Shown: positions 13,513 through 25,335 of the stretch, piece by piece
Position numbering within the stretch: the first letter of the stretch is position 1
How the letters are laid out: every line of letters starts with the position of its first letter
Assembly (NCBI GenBank): GCA_017311185.1
Contig: JAESUZ010005469.1
Coordinates: 1,428,001 to 1,492,000, forward strand
DNA from: Proteles cristata cristata
Taxonomy: Eukaryota; Chordata; Mammalia; Carnivora; Hyaenidae
DNA: 64,000 nucleotides
Reading direction: 5' to 3'
The notes under the pieces: model-generated
Database searches by the model: none
What the model saw: only the letters and a program-made list of their open reading frames with translations
Told to the model about the DNA's origin: nothing
Position numbers and translations under genes: made by a program

Positions 13513-13740
13513 GGGGCGCCTGGGTGGCTTAGTCGGTTAAGCGTCCGACTTTCGCTTAGGTCATGATCTCGCAGCTCGCGGGTTCGAGCCCCGCGTCGGG
13601 CTCTGTGCTGACTGCCAGCTCAGAGCCTGGAGCCTGTTTCAGAGTCTGTATCTCCCTCTCTCTCTGACCCTTCCCTGCTCAAGCTGTCTCTCTCTCTCTC
13701 TCTCTCTCCTAGAAATAAATAAAAATATTTAAAATAAAAA
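13513..13740 (+). mobile_element. SINEC young subfamily, nested in a SINE tail
   Basis: Young-type diagnostics: ggcttagtcggttaagcgtc, actttcgcttaggtcatgat, gactgccagctcagagcctg and a tail starting cctagaaataaataaa. Perfect 16 bp target duplication agaaataaataaaaca (13497-13512, 13741-13756) within the preceding SINE's tail. Confidence 0.96.
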
Positions 13741-14174
13741 AGAAATAAATAAAACATTTTAAAAAAGGGAAGTAGGTAAAAATGTAAGAACCATAGACGA
13801 TCTACCCAGGATATTCACCTTCCGACAGACTAATATTAATAGGTATTCCAGAAAAAGAGAGATAAGAAGAAAAAAAAAACAGGAGGAAATGAGGTTGAAT
13901 TTGAAGCATCCATCGAGTATTATTCCCCAAATCTTCCCGAGGCTTACATCTACTTCATTTTGGTACACTCATGCCACCAATACTGAGCTGCACTTGAAGT
14001 AGTGTGAATTATACACACTCATCTGAAGATAAGCTTTTGAAAGCTAAAAAGCTTGAGATAAAGACATTTCTAGAATTATTCCAATTTCCAGTTCTAGATA
14101 CTTTAACCAATTTTCTTTTTTTAAAAAATATTAATCAGAGGGGGAAAAATGCCCCAACTCTGAAAGAAAATGCT

Positions 14175-14395
14175 GTATTGGAAATAAGATGGGCTATGAA
14201 GTTATGCAGATCCTGAGTTTGAATTCTGACTCCAAAACCTACAAACATGTGACTCTGGGCAAATGTGTTAATAACTCTGATTCCTAATTCATTGTATATT
14301 TGTTTTTATGTATTATTATATGTGTCTTCCCCAGTAATTGTGAGGATTGCAGGAAGTGTATATACAGTTTCTGGTCCACAGTGGTTATACTGCTG
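14175..14395 (+). mobile_element. MIR
   Basis: gatcctgagtttgaattctg, atgtgactctgggcaaatgt and aattgtgaggattgcaggaa are in MIR order. Confidence 0.6.
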
Positions 14396-15090
14396 GCATG
14401 ATTCAAGGTCCTCAGGAGATTCCACATGTGTGACAGCCATATTCCCATTCTGTCTACATCATCAGAGGAACATTCTCTGAACTAAGCCAAGATGACTGAC
14501 CTACTCCTTGTCTCTGTTTTCAGTTATCGATTATGTGCTTTGTATTTTTAAGTCAGGAGTCTGTAGCAATCTGACTTCTGCAAACAGACGCAAATCAATA
14601 GGTTCTATTTCTAATAATGTGAACTGGAAAAGTATGTTATCTGAGATTTAGCTGTAGACGGAGGAAGAAGAAAAGCTGGGGTGATTCTCTTTATGTTCTG
14701 CTTGCTTACCACAAGACGGGAAACAGGAGAGTTAGACAAAGCAGTAAACTCCTTCTGTCTCCTTAATTATGATTGCTTCCCTAAACATAATAAATGGATT
14801 GATTACCACCATCCCAGTCTGAGAACCCATAGAGGAAAGGAAATATTTTAACTGCAGACTGGCCTGAAGTCTCAAGCCATGTTGATAATGACTATCTCAT
14901 AATAATACCCTGAATCATGTTGGAATTCAGGCAATGATCTGACCACTAAAGTCTGTCCCAGAAAATTATAAGGGACCATTCTAATCAAAGTACAATGATG
15001 AGTCTAGAGATAAGGCAACAATAAAGGATTAATAAAAGAGATATTGAATTCTACAAATACACTTGTTTCTCAAGAGTTCACAGTAGGAAA

Positions 15091-15149
15091 ATTAGCCAGT
15101 TTCCTACATGAACTTTTGCAATTAGCCAGTTTCCTACATGAACTTTTGC
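15091..15149 (+). repeat. ~29 bp tandem duplication
   Basis: The block attagccagtttcctacatg plus aacttttgc occurs twice with one base between copies and no mismatch. Confidence 0.95.
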
Positions 15150-15424
15150 CATGTGCAGCTATTTTAGTAAAGATTTTTATTCATTACGAAAAAAAAAGAA
15201 AAACCTGTGAAATCCACAATTCTAATCTAGATCTTCACGAAAGCACAGACTCTGTCAATCCATATCATGTCAATCAAAGAACTTGCTAGCACCTGGGGGC
15301 AGCATACCACTAACTGTTGGACGTCACCTAAGGGCAAGGAGCCAATAGAAGGCTGAACATGCAAATGACAAAGACCACGCCCAAAACACGTCATAAAATA
15401 GGTTTCTAACAGTGTACATTTCAA

Positions 15425-15625
15425 TATACATCCATATATTCATATATAAGTATAGGGTGTATATTGCATATAAAATCAATATATAAGTAGAAATATATAA
15501 TTATATTATACATACATGGTGTTATATATTGTATATAGGCATATAATTGAAATATATTTATTTATATAAATTCATATATAACCAAGTGTGTATATATTAA
15601 TGAATATCTGTATATATATATGAAT
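15425..15625 (+). repeat. AT-rich low-complexity tract
   Basis: Degenerate TATA/CATA-rich sequence with no unit longer than a few bases. Confidence 0.8.
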
Positions 15626-16143
15626 ATGATTAAAAACCAAAAAGTCAATGTCATTTTTTAGTAAAATGAAAATTTTAATAAAATGGAAACTGTACAATTC
15701 CTTTTTTTAAAGTTCAAGAAAGAATATTCTCTACCATGTAGCCTGACTAATTCAGAACATGAGTAAATGGCTTGATAGGAGAAAATTAGATTCATTGCTA
15801 TTGAATTTTCTTTAAACAGACAATATATGATAGGCAACAGGAATATTCATATCTTCAAGTCTAGAAGCAATAACATCTTCTGAAACTGACCTACAAATGA
15901 TTTTGTTAAAAGGCAAATAATTTTTTATTCCGTCATGAATATATTCTTCTAACACACCAAAAAAATATATGGCACTTATCACTTTTCCTTTAAAAAGGTG
16001 TGAAATATTTTATTTTTCTTTAATATAAAAATATGAAAATTCCCTACTATGATAAATATTAAAATTTTTCAACAAGAATGCTCTTTAAAGCTATTAAGCA
16101 TCCTTAAGAAAAGCCTTTTAAGCAATATTAACAAATGCATTTG

Positions 16144-18584
16144 GCTTTTTTTTTAAATAGTTTATTGTCAAGTTGGTTTCCATATAACACCCAGTGCTCA
16201 TCCCCACAAGTGCCCTCCTCTATGCCCATCACCCGCCTTCCCCCCTCCCCCACCCCCATCAGCCCTCAGTTTGTTCTTGGCATTCAAGAGTCTCTCATGG
16301 TTTGCCTCCCTCCCTCTCCCCAGCTATTTCCCCCCTTCTTCTCCCCCATGGTCCTCCGTTAAGTTCCTCCTATCCTATACGTGCAAACATATGATATTTG
16401 TCCTTCTCTGCCTGACTTATTTCGCTCAGCATAACACCCTCAAGGTCCATCCATGTTGCTACACATGGCCAGATTTCATTGTTTCTCATTGCCATGTAGT
16501 ATTCCATGGTATAGATAAACCACATCTTCTTGATCTATTCGTCCGTTGATGGACACTTAGGCTCTTTCCATGATTTGGCTATTGTGGAGAGTGCTGCTAT
16601 GAACATTGGGATACATGTGCCCCTATGCATCAGCACTCTTGTATCCCTTGGGAAAATTCCTAGCAGGCTATTGCTGGGTCATAGGGGAGTTCTATTGTTA
16701 ATTTTTTGAGAAATCTCCACACTGTTTTCCAGAGGGGCTGCACCAGTTTACATTCCCACCAACAGTGTAGGAGGGTGCCCGTTTCTCCACATCCTTACCA
16801 GCATCTAGAGTCCTCTGATTTGCTCATTTTGGCCACTCTGACCGGCATGAGGTGGTATCTTACTGTGGTTTTGATTTGTATTTCCCTGATGAGGAGGGAT
16901 GCTGAGCATCATTTCATGTGTCTGTTGTCCATCTGGATGTCCTCTTTGGAGAAGTGTCTGTTCATGTCTTCTGTCCATTTCTTCACTGAATTGTTTTTCA
17001 GGTGTGGAGTTTGGTGGTTCCTTATAGATTTTGGATACTAACCCTTTATCTGATATGTCATTTGCAACTATCTTTTACCATTCCATCGGTTGCCTATTAG
17101 TTTTATGGATTGTTTCTTTTGCCATGCAATGGATTTTGTTTTTTTTATCCATTCTGCTACCCTATGTCTTTTGATTGGAGTATTCAGCCCATTTACATTA
17201 AGTGTGATTATTGAAATATGGGTTTAGAGTCATTGTGTCCTTTGTGGGATTCATGTCTGTGGTGGTGTCTCTAGTATCTTGTGTTCCTTGCAATATTTCC
17301 CTCAGAGAGTCCCCCTCAAGATTTCTTGTAGGGCTGGTTTAGTGGTGACAAACTCAATTTTTGTTTATTTGGAAAGACTTTTATCTCTTCTATTCTGAAT
17401 GACGGGCTTGCTGGATAGAAGATTCTTGGCTGCATATTTTTCTGTTCATCACATTGAAGATTTCCTGCCATTCCTTTCTGGCCTGCCAAGTTTCAGTAGA
17501 TAGGTCTGTAACTACTCTGATAGGTTTCCCTTTGTATGTTAGGGCCCTTTTATCTCTAGCTGCTTTCAAAATTCCCTTTGTCCTTATATTTTGCCAGTTT
17601 CACTATGATATGTCATGCAGAAGATCGATTCAAGTTATGTCTGAGGGGAGTTCTCTGTGACTCTTCAATTTCAACATCTACTTCCCTCCCCAGGTTGGGG
17701 AAGTTCTCTGCTATAATTTGTTCAAGGACTCCTTCAGCATCTTTCACTCTCTTCCTCTTCTGGGATTCCTATGATACAGATATTATTCCATTTGAGCTGA
17801 GCTCTCGAACTCTTCTTTCATGTTCCTAGATCAGTTTATCTCTCTTTTTCTGTTTCCTCTTTTTCTATAATGATGTCTTCTAAATCACTTATTCTCCTTT
17901 CTGCCTCTTCAACCCGTGCATTGGACGCCTCCATTTTATTATGTATCTCATTCATAGCATTTTTTAGTTCCTCACAACTATTTTTGAGGTCCATGGTCTC
18001 TGTAGCAATAGTTTCTCTGATGTTTTCCATGCTTTTTTCAAGCCCAGTGATTAATTTTATGACTATTGTTCTAAAGTCCTGTTCATTTACGTTGCTTATA
18101 TCTGTTTTGAGCAGTTCTTTAGCTGTCATTTCTTCTTTGAATTTCTTTGGAGGAGAGTTCTTCCATTTCATCATTTTGGTTAGCTTTCTATCTCTTGTAA
18201 GTTTTAAAAGCTTGTTGTACGCTCTGCCCCTGCGAGTTCTGCTGTATTAGAGAGGGCTCTTTGACCATTCAGGGCCTGTCCATTCAGGAAGTGTTCTTTG
18301 AATGGTGTCTCTTTGTTTCTCTTGTTGAGACTTTGGTTATTTTATTTCCCTACTCATAGTGGTATTTGGGACTCTCCACCATGTGTACTTTGGCTTGTTT
18401 CTTGAGATAGCTGCACTTATGAGGTTTCCTTCCCAGTGTACTCTGTCTCTTTCTCTTCCCAAACTCCTGTGGCTCAGTGTCCTATGACTTCAGGCCTTCT
18501 CTGTTTGAGAGATGGGTGCAAGCGAAATGCATGGAGCTCCCTACTTCTCCAACATCTTGCCGGGCACCCAACAACCAAGAGTCT
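16144..18584 (-). mobile_element. Internally deleted carnivore L1 (~2.4 kb)
   Basis: Minus-oriented L1 with both ends. 5' end near 18584 (gcccggcaagatgttggaga-type leader), ORF1 remnant at 17836-18174 and continuing to ~17400, ORF1/ORF2 linker, then the start of ORF2 near 17150-17210. At the T-run around 17139-17147 the sequence jumps to the C-terminal part of ORF2, followed by the 3' UTR and A-tail (16144-16155 as T-run). Most of ORF2, about 3 kb including the endonuclease and reverse transcriptase core, is absent. Flanked by a direct repeat tgcatttggctttt (about 16137-16150 and 18586-18599). Non-autonomous as it stands. Confidence 0.88.
17836..18174 (-). pseudogene. L1 ORF1p remnant (N-terminal coiled-coil part)
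   Basis: 112-codon open frame starting MMKWKNSPPKKFKEEMTAKE, the usual start of carnivore L1 ORF1p, followed by a long coiled coil (RVEEAERRISDLEDIIIEKE). A TAA at 17836-17838 ends it about where the coiled coil should pass to the RNA-binding domain. Sequence resembling the rest of ORF1 continues beyond the stop in broken frames. ORF1p normally trimerises and binds L1 RNA; this copy is truncated. Confidence 0.85.
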
Positions 18585-19047
18585 GTGCATTTGGCTTTTA
18601 TATAAGGCAGTTTCATTACATATATTGTCAAGTTTCTTCAGGTATTTTTGTTTCTTCATTTGCCCCATGTAAGCAATAATACTTCTCTTAAAAGATCATA
18701 ACTGTTAAATAAAATCTTATGGAGTGTCTTACTAAAGTGTCTAACTAAAGCATATACTCAGAAATGTGTTCTGCTTCTCTAAAACTACACTACAAGCAAA
18801 TTAACTTTACATAAAACTATTTGATCAAAAACCACCTATGCTGGAGGAAATTCACTGTTCATTCTTATGCTCAGTGAAAACAGAGGAATACACCTTTCCT
18901 TATCTGTCACACCAGCAAATGCTCTTGACTTCGATTTGTTGTTATTGGTGTTTTAATAGTAATACCTAATAATATCCAGTGCTGATGAGAATAGGATCAA
19001 GCAGGTGCTCTTATATACCCAGATCTAAAAAAAATATTAGTAGTCTT

Positions 19048-19049
<2 letters not shown>

Positions 19050-19095
<46 letters not shown>
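19050..19095 (+). repeat. (CA)n microsatellite
   Basis: About 22 CA units just before a SINE. Confidence 0.96.
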
Positions 19096-19096
<1 letters not shown>

Positions 19097-19112
19097 GTAT
19101 CTGTATCTTTAT

Positions 19113-19342
19113 GGGGCACCTGTGTGGCTCAGTCAGTTAAATGTCCGACTTTGGCTTAGGTCATGATCTCATGGTTCATGAGTTCGAGCCCTGCATTAGG
19201 CTCTGTGCTGACAGCACGGAGCCTGGAGCCTGCTTTGGATTCTGTGTCTCCCTCTCTCTCTACCCCTCCCTCATTCACAGTCTGTCTCTCTCTCTCTCTC
19301 TCTCTCTCTTTCTCAAAGATAAATAAACATTAAAAAAATAAA
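19113..19342 (+). mobile_element. SINEC
   Basis: Head ggggcacctgtgtggctcag, long CT run, tail. Direct repeat tctgtatcttt on both sides. Confidence 0.93.
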
Positions 19343-19599
19343 ATCTGTATCTTTGACCCAATAAATCTTGTTTCTTGAGCTCGATCTTAACAATAGAATT
19401 GACTATGTAGTGAAAGACTTGATTATAAGGTCCTCATGTTAATTTTGATAGTGAAAAAATAGACACCCTCTGAATATCCTACAACAAGAAAATAGTTAAA
19501 TACATTTTAGCACATTCATAAGATAGATTCCATGGCTTATTAAAATAAAGCTCTTAAATAATTTTAACATTGACATTTATTGTCAATTCTATTCACCCA

Positions 19600-19860
19600 G
19601 GTGTTGATCCATCTCTTTCATATTTCACATCTAATCCATGGAAATTCTCCACACTTTACCATCAAACTGCAAACATTTCCAGAATCTCATTATGCTTTAC
19701 TCCTCCTACCCTCTTCCAAGTTACCATTATCTCTGGTCTATATTACACTGTTATCCTCTAACTGGTATCTGTTTCTACTTCTGCATACGTACAGCCTAAA
19801 TTCTAATAGTTTCCAGAATGGTGTGATTGTAAATATAAAAATAATGCCAGTCTGCCTAAA
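19600..19860 (+). mobile_element. Probable L2 fragment
   Basis: Pyrimidine-rich sequence with tctggtctatattacactgt, atcctctaactggtatctgt and ccagaatggtgtgattgtaa in L2 order. Confidence 0.45.
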
Positions 19861-20042
19861 AAACAGGATGCAAAACTACATATAGCATGCTTCCAGTCTT
19901 CTCTGCCAAAATATTAACAATGGTTATATGTGTGTGATAATAGGTTTGCATATACATTTTTTTGGTTTTATTTTTAAAGTTTCCTTTAATCATGTCTAAT
20001 CAGAAAAACAAATTAGGTCACATTTGTAAAAAATTTTATATA

Positions 20043-20279
20043 GGAGTGCCTATGTGGCTCAGTCAGTTGGTTAAGCATCAGACTTCGGCCTTAGGTCATG
20101 ATCTCACAGTTCGTGGGTTTGAGCCCTGCTTTGGGCTCTGTGCTGACAGCTCAGAGCCTGGAGCCTGCTTCAGATTCTCTCTCTCTCTCTCTGTCTCTCT
20201 TTCTCCCTCTCTCTCTCTCTGCCCCTCCCCTGCTTGTGCTCTCTCTCTCTCAAAAATAAATAAATACGCATTTTTTAAA
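20043..20279 (+). mobile_element. SINEC
   Basis: Head ggagtgcctatgtggctcag, body complete, CT tract lengthened. Confidence 0.92.
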
Positions 20280-20447
20280 ATGTTATACAAACTTGAATTG
20301 TATGATTCAAAATATTTTTCAGTAATGTTTAAAATATGATCTAACCAAAGCTTAGTACTCAGTTAAGAAACATAGTAACTCTAATTTCAAATTGCCACTT
20401 CTCGATGACAAATTTAAACATGAAGAAGGTAATTTAAAATTATATAT

Positions 20448-20545
20448 GATTCTGTGTCTTGCTCTCTCTCTGACCCTCCCCTGCTCATGCTGTGCGTGTG
20501 TGTCTCTCTCTCAGAAACAAATAAAAACATTTAAAAAAAATTTTT
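20448..20545 (+). mobile_element. SINEC 3' fragment
   Basis: Only the 3' part (gattctgtgtcttgctctct, then cagaaacaaataaaaacat) is present; head and body absent. Confidence 0.75.
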
Positions 20546-20619
20546 AAGTAAAATAAAATTATATATGAGAACATAACACTTTGAAAAAGTAAATTATGTC
20601 ATATGTCTAAACAGTAAAG

Positions 20620-20696
20620 GAATTTTATTTTATTTTATATTTTTATTTTATTTTCTTATTTATATATTTTTTATATATTTATTTTATTTTCTTATG
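20620..20696 (+). repeat. (ATTTT)n-like tract
   Basis: Imperfect ATTTT and TATTT units. Confidence 0.8.
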
Positions 20697-21799
20697 ACTA
20701 AGAAAAATAGGAATAACAACTTTTTATGAATCTTCTAGATTCTTGCTTGAGTCTTCTCTGCTAAATATTGTTTTAAAATGTTCTGAGAACTGTTATTTTC
20801 TTAATTCTTCCTTTTCTGACCTTGAAATATAATTGACTACCCTATAGGTCTCAATGGTATAAGTCATTAGGAAGATAAAAAATATACGGGATTAAAGTAA
20901 AAAATGATAAGACTTTTAAATTAAGTAATGGCATTAATAATCCTGCTTTATGAAAATAGGTTATATGATAGATGTTAATTATTATTATAATCAGGGTTTA
21001 TCAACTGAAAATGTTTAAAATTTTAAAAGTAAATGAATTTGGAGGTTCTTCTGTTTATAAGTTTACTAGAGAAAAATAGAGCATTTATTCAAAATTATGT
21101 AAATAAATGACTTCATTGCAATATTCACATTCTATACCCTCAGAATATGTCAAATTATTTTATTAGTAATATAAAAGGCAGATGTTTTTAATGAAAAAAA
21201 GGTAAATATTCATAAAATATGACCCTCTGCCACAATTACTACAATTTCAAAACATCTTTGCAAATTATTCCATTTTGAACTTTAAAAAACTTACTCCTCT
21301 TTCTTCTCGCTTCTTCTTTCCCATCCATAATGTAAGTGTAATTGAGTTTGAGAACGGAAAATAATCAAGTGTGGAGTTAATTTTCTATTAAAACTGAGAC
21401 ATAAGAAAAAAAATCAAAGCAATGGCAAGAAGGTAAGGAGTGTTGCAGAGAGCTGGAAGAGGCTGTTAAGGCTTTGAGACCCCGTGAGGCTGCTCCCACT
21501 TGGTGGGATAGAAGAACACAGCAGAAGTTAGCGGGTGACATAAAAGATGAGGAAAAGGGGCACATGAATAAGAGTTGGATCCAAGTTACACAGGGATGTA
21601 TTTGGGAAATTTGCTGTAAAGAAATCCTTTTTATTTTGCCCCAAGCCTTTCTCTCTCAACCAATGTCTAGAATTTTTCATGGACAGAATTACAAAATTGC
21701 AACAATTCCTACAATTTAAGATTTTATGATAGTTTCAGATGCTCTCATCCAATGTGATCTCAAAATCTCACCACCAAGCATTAAGATAAAGGTATTCTT

Positions 21800-22015
21800 G
21801 GGGCGCCTGGATGGCTCAGTTGGTTGAGTGTCCGACTTCGGCTCTGGTCATGATTTTGTGGTTCGAGAGTCCGACCCCCCCATCAGGCTCTGTGCTGACA
21901 GCTCAGAGCCTGAAACCTGCTTCGGATTCTGTGTCTCCCTCTCTGCCCTTCCTCCACTCATGCTCTGTCTCTCTCTCTCACTCAAAAATAAACATTAAAA
22001 AAATTTTTTTAAAAA
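21800..22015 (+). mobile_element. SINEC
   Basis: Head ggggcgcctggatggctcag, complete body and tail. A young SINE sits 11 bp further on. Confidence 0.93.
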
Positions 22016-22026
22016 ACAAAAGTTAT

Positions 22027-22251
22027 GGGGCGCCTGGGTGGCTTAGTCGGTTAAGCGTCCGACTTTCGCTGGGTCATGATCTCGCGGTTAGTGGGTTCGA
22101 GCCCCGCGTCGGGCTCTGTGCTGACTGCCAGCTCAGAGCCTGGAGCCTGTTTCAGTCTGTGACTCCTTCTCTCTCTGACCCTCCCCTGCTCACGCTCTCT
22201 CTCTCTCTCTCTCTCTCTCCTAGAAATAAATAAAAATATTTAAAAAAAAAG
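22027..22251 (+). mobile_element. SINEC young subfamily
   Basis: Diagnostics ggcttagtcggttaagcgtc and gactgccagctcagagcctg. Perfect duplication acaaaagttat (22016-22026, 22252-22262). Confidence 0.95.
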
Positions 22252-22365
22252 ACAAAAGTTATTATTTTTAATTAAATTCAGTATATTCTCCACAAAGCTA
22301 AGTACTGTACGTTCCACATCATAATAGCTTAAATATATGTATTAATTAGATGAGCAGAATTGTTC

Positions 22366-22579
22366 TTAAATTTTATTTATTTTGAGAGAGGCAGAATGTG
22401 TGTATGCGCACATGTGAGCTGGGAATGGGCAGAAGGAAAGGGAGAAAGAGAATCCCAAGCAGGCCCCACACTGTTGTCACAGAGCTCGAAGTGCAGCTCT
22501 ACCCCATAAACCACAAGATCATGATCTGAGCCAAAATCAAGGGCCAGATGCTTAACTGACTGAGCCACTCAGGCGCCTC
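22366..22579 (-). mobile_element. SINEC
   Basis: Reverse: tail complement on the left, gagccactcaggcgcctcc on the right. Short direct repeat cagaatt. Confidence 0.9.
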
Positions 22580-23045
22580 CAGAATTTATTTTTTAAGAAA
22601 GATAAATCAGGAAGTAATTTTTTAACTTTACAGAAAGATTATTAACTTTATTAAATGATCTTATAAATATATAAATATTTTTAAATTTTCTATAAGAATA
22701 AACACATCTAATATGTTTCAGATATAATTGAAAGTTACCTGAATTTAATAGATACCTAACTTTTCTCAAAAAAATGAGGAACAACTATAGATATGCCTTT
22801 ATTCTAATCCTAATGACTCAGTCATTCTTAATGTCAAATTTACTAAAGAGAGAGCAAAACTTAAAAATCTCTTTTCATATAAGCAATAAAACTACTCAGT
22901 TTCACCTTACTCTAATCTATAATATTTTTTAAAATGCCACAGATTTAATGCCCATCAGCAGATGATTAAATAAGCAATGATATTTACACTATGGAATTCT
23001 GTGACTTCTATAGATTTCTTTGGAATTGAATAAAATGATAGATCA

Positions 23046-23160
23046 GAGCGCCTGGGTGGCTCAGTTGGTTAAGTGCCTGACTCTTCATCTCAGACCAGGT
23101 GTTGATCTTGGGATCATGAGTTCAAGCCCTGGGATGGGCACTGCACTGGGCATAGCCTAC
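23046..23160 (+). mobile_element. SINEC, short form, tail expanded into satellite
   Basis: Head gagcgcctgggtggctcagt and body to gcatagcctacct, without the CT tract. Its A-tail opens directly into the purine satellite. Confidence 0.88.
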
Positions 23161-23858
23161 CTAAAAAAAAAAAGAAAGAAAAGAAAAGAAAAGAAAAGAA
23201 AAGAAAAGAAAAGAAAAGAAAAGAAAAGAAAAGAAAGAAAAGAAGGGAGGAAAAGAAAAGAAAAGAAAGAGGAAGGAAGAAGGGAAGGAAGGGAAGGGAA
23301 GGGAAGGGGAAGGAAGGAAGGGGAAGGGAAGGAAGGAAGGAAGGGAAGGAAGGAAGGAAGGAAGGGAAGGGAAGGAAGGAAGGGAAGGAAGGGAAGGGAA
23401 GGGAAGGAAGGGAAGGAAGGGAAGGAAGGGAAGGGAAGTGGAAGAAGGAAGGAAGGAAGGGAAGGAAGGAAGGAAGGAAGGAAGGAAGGAAGGAAGGGAA
23501 GGGAAGGAAGGAAAAGGAAGGAAGGAAGGGAAGGAAGGGAAGGGAAGGAAGGAAGGAAGGAAGGAAGGAAGGAAGGAAGGAAGAAGGGAAGGGAAGGAAG
23601 AAGGAAGGAAGGAAGGGAAGGGAAGGGAAGGGAAGGAAGGAAGAAGGGGAAGGAAGGAAGAGGAAGGGAAGGGAAGGGAAGGGAAGGGAAGGGAAGGGAA
23701 GGGAAGGGAAGGAAGGAAGGAAAGGAAGGAAGGAAAAGGAAGGAAAGGAAAGGAAAGGAAAGAAAAAAGGAAAGGAAAGGAAAGGAAAGAAAAAAGGAAA
23801 GGAAAGGAAAGGAAAGAAAAAAGGAAAGGAAAGGAAAGGAAAGAAAAGAAAAAAAAAT
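23161..23858 (+). repeat. ~700 bp homopurine satellite (AAAAG/GGAA/GGGAA)
   Basis: Grown from a SINE A-tail: (AAAAG)n, then interleaved GGAA, GGGAA, GGAAA and AAAAAGG units. One T (near 23439) is the only pyrimidine noticed. Produces long artificial ORFs of Lys/Glu/Gly/Arg on plus and Ser/Phe/Pro/Leu on minus, which are not genes. Confidence 0.97.
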
Positions 23859-24275
23859 GATCATGTAAGGTTTGTTGTTTAAGGCTCAGAATATAAGGCT
23901 ACTTTAGTCTGGACTTATGGTTTCTTAGGCAACATAACTGCCTCAAAAAGCTGGCAGGTTTTTAACCTGTTTGCTTTCAGTCAGTGCCAGGAGCCAATAA
24001 ATACTCCAAGATTTTTTCTTGGAAGTAACTGTCACTACTGGTTCCCTTATTCCCAAGCATGCAGGTAAGCAGTGAACTTAATGGTGGTTACCTTAAAGCC
24101 ATGTAGATAACAGATGAGAATAAGAGAATTATACCCTTAATCTGTTCTAAGCCAGTGCGTCATATGTTAGGTGGTGGTTACAGCAGCAACCCACTATAGG
24201 GTACAAATTTCTGTATTAGCTCTTGCAAGTATTATACCTACCAGTTGACTCCCTCATTAAAGTAACTGTTTTTAT

Positions 24276-24470
24276 GAGGTGCCTGGGTGGCTTAATCAGT
24301 TGAGCATCCAACTCTTGACTTCGGCTCAGGTCATGATCCCAGAGTGGTGGGGTCAGGCTCCACGCTGAGCATGGAGCCTGCCTAAGATTCTCTCTCCCCC
24401 TCTCTTTCTGCCCTTCTCCCTCACTCGTGCTCTCTCCCTCTCAAATAAATAAGTAAATAAATAAAAATAT
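24276..24470 (+). mobile_element. SINEC
   Basis: Head gaggtgcctgggtggcttaa, body with gctgagcatggagcctgcct, AAATAAATAAGTAAAT tail. Confidence 0.9.
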
Positions 24471-24617
24471 GTAAGCCAAGATCCAAGATAAAATCATTAG
24501 TATAAATGTTACTAAATTTGAATCTAAGCTTACATAAAGTCAAAAAGGAAAATAAGATACATTGGCTGTGTAGCTTTCATTGTGTAATGAACTATACCAT
24601 ATAAAGAAATGTTTCCT

Positions 24618-24822
24618 GGGGCCCCTGGGTGGCTCAGCCAGCTTCAGCTCAGGTCATGATCGCGCAGTTCATGAGTTCAAGTCCCACATCAGGCTCTGTG
24701 CTGATTGCTCAGAGCCTGGAAACTGCTTTGGATTCTGTGTCTTCCTCTCTGCCCTTCTGCTCATGCTCTGTCTCTCTCTCAAAAATAAATAACATTAAAC
24801 AAAATTTTAATAAAAATAGAAA
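24618..24822 (+). mobile_element. SINEC with head deletion
   Basis: ggggcccctgggtggctcag passes almost straight to cttcagctcaggtcatgatc; about 18 bp of head between them is missing. Direct repeat aaatgtttcct / aaaggtttcct. Confidence 0.9.
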
Positions 24823-25264
24823 AGAAAGGTTTCCTAACAAAACTGCTTTAGAGGTTCAGTAGCACTAAAGATATTATAGATCAGGCCAACAATATAAAAT
24901 ATCTGAAGAACAGAGTGGGGAAGTAGGGAAAAGATAGTAACAAATCTTTAACTTATTCCACTTTTTTCGATACATTTTCCATATCCATTTGTCTATAGTT
25001 CCCAGTAAGAGAGAAGTATGCTAAAACTAAATCATTCCTGCCTTCAGTGCATGTTCCCTTCACTGACTTGAGTTCTTAGAGAATTTTGTAACTATTAAAC
25101 TAGTTCCATTAATTCAAGATCAGCCACAGAAAGACTGTCTTTCCTAAGCCCACAGATTTTAAGATCTCCTCTTTGTCTCTGTTATTCTATAGTTTCATTA
25201 CTCTGTTTCTAGGTGCTTATTTGTATTTCATCTTGCTCATAGTTCAGTGGGTTCCTTTAGTTTG

Positions 25265-25335
25265 AGAAGTTATTCTTAGGTCACAGGCCATACAAACCCA
25301 GGCGGTGGGCCGTAGTTTGCCAGTCTCTGATATAA
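25265..25335 (+). mobile_element. Possible DNA transposon end fragment
   Basis: caggcggtgggccgtagttt followed by gccagtctctg resembles a terminal part of an old hAT-type repeat. Short. Confidence 0.35.

Noticed and set aside
16135..18250. Several 70-126 codon plus-strand ORFs
   Set aside because: They are the antisense of the L1 at 16144-18584.
23020..23868. 282-codon plus ORF and 235-codon minus ORF
   Set aside because: Both are translations of the homopurine satellite (Lys/Glu/Arg/Gly or Phe/Leu/Ser/Pro only); the plus ORF begins in a SINE.
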